From Mesorhizobium australicum (GTDB lineage: Bacteria > Pseudomonadota > Alphaproteobacteria > Rhizobiales > Rhizobiaceae): a stretch of 64,000 nt of DNA. The stretch is from assembly GCF_900177325.1 (NCBI RefSeq), contig NZ_FXBL01000004.1:2108001-2172000 (forward strand), in the 5' to 3' direction. Numbering within the stretch: the first letter of the stretch is position 1; each line of letters begins with the position of its first letter. Of the stretch, positions 8,538 through 15,863 are shown piece after piece. Position numbers and translations under genes: made by a program. The notes under the pieces were generated by a model. That model was given only the letters and a program-made list of their open reading frames with translations. It had not been told where the DNA came from and did not search any database.

Positions 8538-8707
8538 ACGCCAAGGGGCCATATGCTAGTCTGAAACCATGCCGCGGCGCCGATCCTGAATGCAGGATGA
8601 ACGCGCCGTTGCGGCTCCGTTCAGGCCATTTTTCGCAGGATGGTTGGAACGGTGTGAGGAGTTCCGTAGTTCCCTTGCGGAACCAGCCGTTCGAAAGGAT
8701 CATCGAG

Positions 8708-9184
8708 ATGCTCAGGTCGATCGCACTTTCTGCTGTGATGGCCGCAACGCTTGTCGCCGGAGCCGTGCCCGCCATGGCCCAGGGTGCGGCCGGAAGCACG
8801 TGTTCTTCCGACGACCCCTCCTGCGGCGCCCCGCGTGCCGGTGGCCGGCCGGAATTTTCCGGTCGCCCGCGTGAGGTTCCGGGTGATCCGGGCTACTACA
8901 GGCCGGATCCGAGGCCGCCAAGGCCTCCCCGGCCCCCGCACCATCCGCGCCCGCCTTATTACCCGCCGCCGTACTACAACCCGGCGCCGCCGCCCTATTA
9001 CTACGCGGACCGCATCGGCTGCCGCGAGGCGCGCAGCATCGTACGGTCGGAGGGCTTCCGGAACGTGAAGGCGATCGACTGCGAGGGACGTCAGTATCAG
9101 TTCCGCGCGACCTATCGCGGCCGCCCGGTGATCGTGATCGTCAGCTCGCGCAGCGGCAACATCCTGGACGTCCGCTACCGTTAA
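8708..9184 (+). CDS. secreted Pro/Tyr-rich protein with PepSY-like C-terminus
   Basis: A 158-residue exported protein of unknown role. The chosen ATG at 8708 gives a clean signal peptide (MLRSIALSAVMAATLVAGAVPAMA, cleavage near residue 24); a longer frame upstream adds an unlikely extension. Residues about 50-100 are dominated by Pro, Tyr, Arg and His (runs such as RPPYYPPPYY), and the last 55 residues (CREARSIVRSEGFRNVKAIDC...YRGRPVIVIVSSRSGNILDVRYR) resemble a small PepSY-type domain with two cysteines. It sits between the permease and ATPase genes of the polysaccharide exporter on the same strand, which suggests but does not prove a cell-envelope role. Confidence 0.72.
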   Translation: MLRSIALSAVMAATLVAGAVPAMAQGAAGSTCSSDDPSCGAPRAGGRPEFSGRPREVPGDPGYYRPDPRPPRPPRPPHHPRPPYYPPPYYNPAPPPYYYADRIGCREARSIVRSEGFRNVKAIDCEGRQYQFRATYRGRPVIVIVSSRSGNILDVRYR

Positions 9185-9306
9185 GGGACGCCCGGTTACG
9201 CCCGCCGCCGCTTCGAAGGAGGCGGCGGCGGGCGCATGACCGACCGACATTGCCATCCGCGGCAGCGCCTGCTACCCCACGATCCATCCATGTTGACCGG
9301 AATGCG

Positions 9307-10044
9307 ATGGTCCTGATCCGCGCCGACAATCTGAGCCTGACCTATCGGCTGCGGCGTCGCCTGTCGCTGGCGCGCAACACGATGCCCCTGCCGCATGGCG
9401 GCAGGATCGAGGGCAGCGGGCGCGTGCAGCATGTGCGCGCGCTTGACGGCGTCAGTTTCTCGCTGGAGGCGGGCGACCGGTTGGGGCTGATCGGCGGCAA
9501 CGGCGCCGGCAAGACCACGCTGCTGAAAATCCTCTACGGAATCTTCGAGCCGACCGGCGGAGTGATCGAACGCCAGGGCAGGGCGGACGCGCTGTTCAAC
9601 ATCAATCTCGGTTTCCGCCGCGAGGCGACGGGCCGGCGCAACATCGTGCTGCGCGGCCTTATCAACGGCTGGAACGACGAACAGATCGCCGAGCGGATGG
9701 AGGACATCGTTGCCTTCTCCGAACTCGGCGATTTCATCGACATTCCGATGAAGGCCTACAGCCAGGGCATGGCGGCGCGGCTCGCCTTTTCGGTGGCGAC
9801 GAGCCTCGAGCCGGAAATCCTGTTGATGGACGAGTGGATCGGGGCGGGCGATCCGGAATTCCAGGCCAAGGCGCGCCGACGCATGACGGAAATGGCCGAG
9901 AAGGCCGGCATCATCGTGCTCGCCAGCCACAACCACCAGCTTCTGCGCAAGATCTGCAACAAGGTGCTGAAGCTCGATCACGGCAAGGTGGTGCATTTCG
10001 GTCTCGCCGAGGAATATTTCTCGTCCGAGAAGGATGAACCATGA
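9307..10044 (+). CDS. polysaccharide export ATPase (Wzt/KpsT type)
   Basis: ABC ATPase of 245 residues that energises export of the surface polysaccharide with the permease at 7746. Walker A is GGNGAGKTT (63-71), the signature is YSQGMAARLAFS, and Walker B is ILLMDEWIGAGDPEF, where Trp-Ile replaces the usual Pro-Thr as in Wzt/KpsT proteins. It has no C-terminal glycan-binding domain, so it is closer to KpsT than to O9-type Wzt. ATG 9307 was preferred because conserved sequence starts immediately (MVLIRADNLSLTY). The next gene overlaps by 4 bp (ATGA). Confidence 0.9.
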   Translation: MVLIRADNLSLTYRLRRRLSLARNTMPLPHGGRIEGSGRVQHVRALDGVSFSLEAGDRLGLIGGNGAGKTTLLKILYGIFEPTGGVIERQGRADALFNINLGFRREATGRRNIVLRGLINGWNDEQIAERMEDIVAFSELGDFIDIPMKAYSQGMAARLAFSVATSLEPEILLMDEWIGAGDPEFQAKARRRMTEMAEKAGIIVLASHNHQLLRKICNKVLKLDHGKVVHFGLAEEYFSSEKDEP

Positions 10045-10982
10045 TTGGTGTCTACGGCGCGGATGGCTTCATCGGCCGGCATCTGGTGCGCCGCCTGATC
10101 GAGCGGGGCCTGCCGGTGCGCGCCGTATCGCGACGCTTCGACCGTGACTTCGCCGACGAGGTTGAGGACCTGGCCGACCTCGTCGCGGCCGACCTCTCGC
10201 AGCCGCTTGCGATGGCCTCCTCGCTGCAGGACGTCTCGACGGTGGTCCAGCTCATGTCGAGCTCGAGCCCCGGCCTCAAGAACGACCACGCCGTCGCCGA
10301 CATCACCGAGAACGTCGTGCCGCATGTGGAGTTCCTGCAGAACTGCCTGCGCGCGGGCGTGAAGCGCTACATCTTCCTCTCCTCCGGCGGCACGGTCTAC
10401 GGCCCGGGGGCGCCGGTTCCCACGCCCGAGACCGCGCCGACGAATCCGATCAGCTCGCACGGGCTGACGAAACTGTTCGTCGAGAAATACATCCAGATGC
10501 ACGGCCATGTGGACGGGCTCGAATATATCATCCTGCGGGTCGCCAATCCGTTCGGGCCGGGCCAGACCTTCCGCAAGGGCCAGGGCCTCGTGCCGGCCAT
10601 CATCGAGCGCTGGCAGAAGGGCCAGCCGGTGCGTATCTTCGGCGACGGCGCGGCACGGCGCGACTACATCTTCATCTCCGACGTGATCGACGCGATCGAG
10701 GCCGCGATCGCCGTGCGCGGAACCCCGCGGCACATCCTCAACATCGGCAGCGGCGAGACGCGCTCGGTCAATGAGGTGGTCGAGGCGATCGAGTCCGCCG
10801 GCGGTATTACCATGGCGCGGGAATATGTGGCGGCGCGCTCGACCGACGTGGACGTCGCCTGTCTCGACATTTCCCAGGCTCGCGCTGTGCTCGGCTGGGC
10901 GCCGAGGATCCCATTCACGGAGGCCATGGCGCTGACCGTGGCGCAGGCGCTGGATCCGTCCCAGAGATACGCCGCGAAGTGA
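10041..10982 (+). CDS. NAD-dependent epimerase/dehydratase with His in the catalytic Tyr position
   Basis: Extended short-chain dehydrogenase-like protein, 313 residues, related to UDP-glucose 4-epimerases. The N-terminal Rossmann motif is GVYGADGFIG, followed by FLSSGGTVYG and the sugar-binding pattern RVANPFGPGQ. In the active-site motif YxxxK the tyrosine is replaced: SSHGLTK, with His140 (codon CAC at 10458-10460) and Lys144. It overlaps the ATPase gene by 4 bp, so it belongs to the export operon and probably handles the nucleotide sugar for the exported glycan. Either it works by an altered mechanism or it is no longer a true epimerase. Confidence 0.82.
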   Translation: MIGVYGADGFIGRHLVRRLIERGLPVRAVSRRFDRDFADEVEDLADLVAADLSQPLAMASSLQDVSTVVQLMSSSSPGLKNDHAVADITENVVPHVEFLQNCLRAGVKRYIFLSSGGTVYGPGAPVPTPETAPTNPISSHGLTKLFVEKYIQMHGHVDGLEYIILRVANPFGPGQTFRKGQGLVPAIIERWQKGQPVRIFGDGAARRDYIFISDVIDAIEAAIAVRGTPRHILNIGSGETRSVNEVVEAIESAGGITMAREYVAARSTDVDVACLDISQARAVLGWAPRIPFTEAMALTVAQALDPSQRYAAK

Positions 10983-11350
10983 AGCGTTTCACGGAAAAGG
11001 ACCAACGGGCAGTTCTACTGTCCGGTTGCTCATACCGGCTTCGGTGCGGCCGGGATGGAATGCGGGTCATGTCTCGGGCGCGGCGATATGCTGCAGTGCA
11101 AAATCATGGCCAGGGGGTGTGATTTACGGTGGTATTCGCCCTCGCGTGGGACTAATTGTTCTTACGAGAGGTGGTTGCGTCAAATGCCGATCATTTCCGG
11201 ACGTTACTTCCGGGGGTGACTTCGCCCTCAATGAAGTTGTTATTGAGATCGGCAAAAGGCGGGAACTTCGCCGAATACCTGATGATCTGCTGAGACGTAG
11301 GCAAGAGAGTTCTGCGAGGAGGGGCGTGGAACAGGCAAGGGAATATTCGT
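10983..11350. other. 368-bp intergenic region before the glycosyltransferase
   Basis: No gene is supported here. From about 11100 the base composition becomes clearly more AT-rich, and this continues into the first 300 bp of the next gene. A short open frame (11026-11400) has no family-like sequence and runs into the glycosyltransferase. The region probably carries the promoter and leader of the downstream genes, but I cannot place promoter boxes with confidence. Confidence 0.5.
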
Positions 11351-13615
11351 ATGCTGTTTCCGCTCGGGAAATCATTCGATTTCTTCGACAAGAACCATGA
11401 GCTTGAGTTCGTCTCGATTGGCAGAAATGGTAAGAACGGATTTGAGGCTATTGGCCAGGATCCGCAAATAATAGTGAATTTGGGGACGCCTCTTCAAAAG
11501 TCGTGGTATCTCGCTGATGCTATCATCATCGGCGACAGGATTACGAATCCGAGGATATATCTTGACTACGGTCAGGGCGTGCACGAGGTAAATTCCGTAT
11601 CCCTTGGATTTGATCTGGGGAACGGGAGGTATCGCGCATTCTTCTACGCGACCGAGGACTGCCTGCGGCTTCGCTTCGATCCGTCCGAGGAAGCAGGAGT
11701 CATCGACAGGCTCGAGCTGAACATCCGCAGGGTGCGCCGCCACGAGATCCTGTACCATCTCCTGCCGGGGATCGCCCAGGTCGCCGCGCGGGATCCCTAC
11801 GGGTTCCTAAGGCGGTTGCCGGCCTATTCGAGGCGGTATTTTTCCCGCGACCTCCGGCATGTCGCCGGCGCGCTGGGGCGCCAGGGCTCGGTCGGATACG
11901 AGCGCTGGCTGGACCGCTTCGACTACAAGCCCGAGCGGCACAGAGACGCGGTCCTGGAAGCGATCGAGGCGTTTCCGGCCAAGCCGCTGATCAGCATCGT
12001 GACGCCGACCTACAACACCGAGGCGGCGCTGCTGGAGAAGCTGATCGCGAGCGTGCGCAGCCAGCTCTATGCGAACTGGGAACTCTGCTTCGCGGACGAC
12101 GCCTCCACGCTGCCGTCGGTGCGCGAGGTTCTCCAGCGACATGTCGCGGCCGATTCCCGTATCAAGGTGGTCTTGCGCGAGCGCAACGGGCACATATCCG
12201 CCGCGTCGAACAGCGCTCTGGCTCTCGCCACCGGCGAGATCGTCACGCTTGCCGACCATGACGACGAGCTCCACCCGCTGGCGCTCTATCACATCGCCAA
12301 GGCTGCGAACGAGAATCCGGACTGGCGCGTCATGTACAGCGACGAGGACAAGATCGATCGCGCCGGCCGTCGATTTGCGCCGTATTTCAAGGGCGATTTC
12401 AACCGCGACCTGTTCTATTGCCACAACATGATGACGCATCTGATCGTCTACCGGTCGGACGACCTGCGGCAGGTGGGTGGGTTCAGGGAAGGATTCGAGG
12501 GGTCGCAGGACTACGATCTGGCGCTGCGGATCCTCGAACTGGTCGAGGACGAAAGCCGGGAAATCGTCCATATCCCGCATGCTCTCTATCACTGGCGGGT
12601 GATCGAGGGCTCGATCGCGATGGGCGGCGAGCAGAAGAGCTACGCGCACGAACGCGCCCGCAAGGCGATCAACGAGCATTTCGCCCGGACAGGCACCAAG
12701 GCGCGCTCCATCGAGGGCGTCTCGGGCTTCATGCATCGGGTCGTCTACCCGGTGGATGAAACGGTTCTGTTCTCCATCGTCATCTGCACACGCGACCGGA
12801 CCGACCTGCTGCGGACCTGCATCGACTCCATTTTCGAACGCAGCACGGACGAGAACTACGAGATCGTCATCGTCGACAACGGGTCTGTCGAGCGGGAGAC
12901 CTTTGATTATTTCGACCAACTGCTGGCCAGGCGGCGCAACGTGACGATTGTGCGCGACGACGGCGAGTTCAACTATTCGCGCCTGAACAATTTCGGCGTG
13001 GAGAGCGCCAAGGGCGACTACATCTGCCTGCTGAACAACGACACCGAGGTGATCGCATCGGACTGGATCCAGAAGATGCGCATGCATCTGGGGCGCAGCG
13101 AGGTGGGGGCTGTGGGCGGCAAGCTGCTTTACAGCGACGGCACGATACAGCATGCCGGCGTCGTCATGGGCCTGGGAGGCCTCGCGGCCCATGTCTATGC
13201 CCGCGAACCGGCGGACACGACGAACAATGTCGGCAAGGCGCAGTTGACACAGCAGGTGATGGCGGTCACAGGCGCATGTCTTGCGACGCGCAGGGAGACC
13301 TGGGCGGTACTCGGTGGCCTGGACGCCGAAGTGTTCAAGGTCGCCTATAACGACGTTGACTACTGCCTGAAGGTCTGGAAGGCAGGGATGATCGTGATTT
13401 ACGAGCCGGAAGTGGCGCTCTACCATCACGAATCATTGAGCAGAGGGTCCGACGAGGCGCCGGAAAAGATAGAGCGCTTCAGACGTGAACAGAGCTCGAT
13501 GAAAGAGAAGTGGGGTGACTGGATATACGAGGACCGGTTCTTCAACCCGAATTTCGATTACGGACGAACCGACTTCGCGCTCTCGAATTCACCAAGGACG
13601 AACATATTGAAGTAG
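11351..13615 (+). CDS. two-domain family 2 glycosyltransferase
   Basis: A 754-residue protein with two GT-A domains, probably adding two sugars of a surface glycan repeat. The first domain begins near residue 213 (LISIVTPTYNTE) with acidic motif DHDDE; the second begins near 475 (LFSIVICTRDRTDLLRTC) with NNDTEV and ends at about 710 (YNDVDYCLKVWKAG). Residues 1-210 contain no domain I recognise, and the first third of that part is encoded by AT-richer DNA. The start ATG has AAGG about 10 bases upstream. There is no signal peptide or membrane helix, so it should act on the cytoplasmic face. Confidence 0.88.
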   Translation: MLFPLGKSFDFFDKNHELEFVSIGRNGKNGFEAIGQDPQIIVNLGTPLQKSWYLADAIIIGDRITNPRIYLDYGQGVHEVNSVSLGFDLGNGRYRAFFYATEDCLRLRFDPSEEAGVIDRLELNIRRVRRHEILYHLLPGIAQVAARDPYGFLRRLPAYSRRYFSRDLRHVAGALGRQGSVGYERWLDRFDYKPERHRDAVLEAIEAFPAKPLISIVTPTYNTEAALLEKLIASVRSQLYANWELCFADDASTLPSVREVLQRHVAADSRIKVVLRERNGHISAASNSALALATGEIVTLADHDDELHPLALYHIAKAANENPDWRVMYSDEDKIDRAGRRFAPYFKGDFNRDLFYCHNMMTHLIVYRSDDLRQVGGFREGFEGSQDYDLALRILELVEDESREIVHIPHALYHWRVIEGSIAMGGEQKSYAHERARKAINEHFARTGTKARSIEGVSGFMHRVVYPVDETVLFSIVICTRDRTDLLRTCIDSIFERSTDENYEIVIVDNGSVERETFDYFDQLLARRRNVTIVRDDGEFNYSRLNNFGVESAKGDYICLLNNDTEVIASDWIQKMRMHLGRSEVGAVGGKLLYSDGTIQHAGVVMGLGGLAAHVYAREPADTTNNVGKAQLTQQVMAVTGACLATRRETWAVLGGLDAEVFKVAYNDVDYCLKVWKAGMIVIYEPEVALYHHESLSRGSDEAPEKIERFRREQSSMKEKWGDWIYEDRFFNPNFDYGRTDFALSNSPRTNILK

Positions 13616-13689
13616 ATATGCGATCTTCAGCAGCGACGGTGTTGTTTGGGAAGTTCGGGTATATTTACTGCTGAGCGGTAAGAGGTAGC

Positions 13690-14328
13690 ATGTCAGAGAA
13701 TGTGAATACGGGCCTGCGGGTTCTGAATTTTCCCGCCGAGGAAGCGCAGAAGAAGGAATTCACGATCGTCGTTTCCGGCCTGGGCCGAAGCGGCACCACG
13801 ATGATCTCCAAGTTGCTGACCGCCGGCGGCATACACATGGGCGTCTCGAAGGCGGACGTGATCCATGAAGACGTCGGAATCAGCAATCTCGTCGAAACGG
13901 ACCAGGCCGAGCGGCTCAAAGCCGAGGTGCAGCGGCGCAATGAGCGTTGGAGCGTCTGGGGCTTCAAGCGTCCCTTGATCGTGCGGAAGCACCAACTCCT
14001 GTCGGCGACGCTGCGCAATCCGCGCTACATCATCATTTTCCGGGATCCTCTCGCCGTTGCCATGCGCAACACGTTGAGCCTGGGCTTCACCATCGCGCAG
14101 GGGCTCGAAATCTATTCGCAGCAGATGGTGGACGTGACGCGCTTCGTCCTGGAATCGGACCGTCCCAAGCTGCTTCTGTCCTACGAGAAGGTGATCGACA
14201 ATCCGAAGGCGTCGATCGCCACGATACGCGAGTTCGCCAGCATTCCGGCCGAGAAGCAGGACGCGATGGTCAGCGTCGTGCGGCCGAACGACTCCGAATA
14301 TCTTTCGGCTGTCGTGAGAAAGAAATGA
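13690..14328 (+). CDS. sulfotransferase-family protein
   Basis: A 212-residue cytoplasmic protein with the PAPS-binding signatures of sulfotransferases: the 5'-phosphosulfate loop GLGRSGTTMISKLL (from residue 30) and the 3'-phosphate region RNPRYIIIFRDPLAVAMRN. ATG 13690 opens the frame. It lies between a glycosyltransferase and a priming sugar transferase, so it probably sulfates the surface polysaccharide or its precursor. The PAPS-producing cysD-cysNC genes are about 5 kb downstream. It is shorter than most carbohydrate sulfotransferases, and its acceptor is unknown. Confidence 0.75.
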   Translation: MSENVNTGLRVLNFPAEEAQKKEFTIVVSGLGRSGTTMISKLLTAGGIHMGVSKADVIHEDVGISNLVETDQAERLKAEVQRRNERWSVWGFKRPLIVRKHQLLSATLRNPRYIIIFRDPLAVAMRNTLSLGFTIAQGLEIYSQQMVDVTRFVLESDRPKLLLSYEKVIDNPKASIATIREFASIPAEKQDAMVSVVRPNDSEYLSAVVRKK

Positions 14329-14372
14329 TACGTCGAAGCACCGGCGGCCCCGCCATCTGAAAGGCCATCAAT

Positions 14373-14918
14373 GTGCTCGCGCGGCTGACGGAAGCGTCGA
14401 TTGCCCTGATCGGACTGGTCGTCACGTTTCCGCTGGTGCTGGCCGCGGGGCTCGCGGTGCGGGGCACGTCGGCCGGACCGGCGCTGCTGGTGCAGGAGCG
14501 AGTCGGCCGGCACGAGACGCCGTTTCGTTGCCTCAAGCTCAGGACGATGTGGAGGGACACCCGCGCCGTGCCGACGCATGAGGCGGCGGTGAGCGCGGTG
14601 ACGCCCGTCGGGCGCTTCCTGCGGCGAACCAAGCTGGACGAGCTGCCGCAGCTCTGGAACGTGCTTCTGGGAGAGATGAGCTTCGTCGGGCCGCGGCCCT
14701 GCCTGCCGACACAGGAGGCGCTGATTGCCGCACGGCGCGCGCGGGGCGTCTATGCGCTGCGGCCGGGGATCACCGGCCTTGCCCAGGTGCGCGGCGTCGA
14801 CATGTCGGATCCGGAGGCGCTGGCCGTGATCGATGCGGAATATCTGGCGAAGCGCACGCTCGCGCTCGACCTGCGCATCCTGCTCGCAACACTCATCCCC
14901 GGTGTGCCGGCGCCCTGA
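14373..14918 (+). CDS. bacterial sugar transferase (undecaprenyl-phosphate glycosyl-1-phosphate transferase)
   Basis: Monotopic membrane enzyme that loads the first sugar phosphate onto undecaprenyl phosphate. GTG 14373 is the only sensible start, because a stop lies at 14358-14360. The 181 residues contain one hydrophobic re-entrant helix (about 8-28) and the family core: FRCLKLRTM, VGRFLRRTKLDELPQLWNVLLGEMSFVGPRP, and RPGITGLAQVRG. It is the short form without the N-terminal membrane bundle of WbaP. It ends 26 bp inside the convergent epimerase gene. Confidence 0.9.
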   Translation: MLARLTEASIALIGLVVTFPLVLAAGLAVRGTSAGPALLVQERVGRHETPFRCLKLRTMWRDTRAVPTHEAAVSAVTPVGRFLRRTKLDELPQLWNVLLGEMSFVGPRPCLPTQEALIAARRARGVYALRPGITGLAQVRGVDMSDPEALAVIDAEYLAKRTLALDLRILLATLIPGVPAP

Positions 14919-15846
14919 GCGCGGCGGCGAGCCGTTCCAGGCCGGTGAGACTGTCCGGATCGGGCGTCCAGCCCTCCGCCACGAGAGAAGCCGGATTGCA
15001 GGTCTGCGATGCGGTCAGCGCCGCCCAGTCGGCCCTGCGCCCGGCAAGGGCGGCGGCGGTGGCGAGCAGTGCCTCCGGCACGGCGAGGAGGCGAGGGGGC
15101 CTGCCGAGCCCGCGCCGGAAGGCCGAGAGAATTTCGGGAATCGAGACCGGGGCCGCATCGCTGGCGAGATAGATGGACCGCGCGGGGGTTGCGGCGACCA
15201 GCAAGGTCTCGACTGCGCGGGCCGCGGCATCGGACGAGACAAGAGAGCGGCGTGCGGACAGGCCCGCCAGCGGCAGCGGCGCGGGCGTGCGCGCGAGACG
15301 CAGGAGAAGGCCGAGATTGCCGCGCATGCCGGCGCCGTAAACCGGCGGCAGGCGCAGGACGAGCGGCGTGAAGCCTGGGGCCGCCGCGGCGAGCGCGGCA
15401 AGTTCGCCGTCGCGCTTGGAGCGTCCGTAGGGCTGCGACGGAGCCGGCACGGTCTCGTCGTCGATCGCGACGTCAATGCCGGGGTCCGCGACCGCGCGGA
15501 TCGAGGAGATGTAGACGAAGCGCGTCACGCCTTCGCGCATCGCGGCCTCCGCCAGCCGGCGGGTCAGATCGACGTTGCTCGCCACCAGCGCCTGCGCATC
15601 GGCGGACCGGTCGTTGTTGAGCGCGGCGCAATGGACGATCGCGTCCAGCCCGCGCATGGCTGCGTGGAAATCGGCCTCCGGCGCGTGTGGCGACGGGAGC
15701 AGGCGCGCATCGGCGACCTGCGCAGGGCTGCGAGACAGCGGATGGACGGCAAAGCCTCGGCTCGACAGATGGCGGGCGACGTGGCCGCCCAGGAAGCCGC
15801 TCGCGCCGGTGATGCCGACAGGGACGGCGTCGCGCCGCTTGTCCAC
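14893..15846 (-). CDS. NAD-dependent epimerase/dehydratase
   Basis: Extended SDR protein of 317 residues, start GTG at 15844-15846. It has the Rossmann motif GITGASGFLGGH, the family motif YISSIRAV, and an intact active-site YGRSK (YxxxK), unlike the His variant at 10041. It is transcribed leftward after the CapD-like gene with a gap of 17 bp, and its 3' end overlaps the sugar transferase by 26 bp. It probably acts on a nucleotide sugar or an undecaprenyl-linked sugar in polysaccharide synthesis, like the 4-reductases often paired with sugar transferases; the substrate is not readable. Confidence 0.8.
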   Translation of the reverse strand: MDKRRDAVPVGITGASGFLGGHVARHLSSRGFAVHPLSRSPAQVADARLLPSPHAPEADFHAAMRGLDAIVHCAALNNDRSADAQALVASNVDLTRRLAEAAMREGVTRFVYISSIRAVADPGIDVAIDDETVPAPSQPYGRSKRDGELAALAAAAPGFTPLVLRLPPVYGAGMRGNLGLLLRLARTPAPLPLAGLSARRSLVSSDAAARAVETLLVAATPARSIYLASDAAPVSIPEILSAFRRGLGRPPRLLAVPEALLATAAALAGRRADWAALTASQTCNPASLVAEGWTPDPDSLTGLERLAAALRAPAHRG

Positions 15847-15863
15847 CGGTCGCCCGGAGCCGC

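Noticed and set aside
11026..11400. Short plus-strand frame upstream of the double glycosyltransferase
   Set aside because: No family-like sequence, poor start context, and it overlaps the start of the real gene in another frame.
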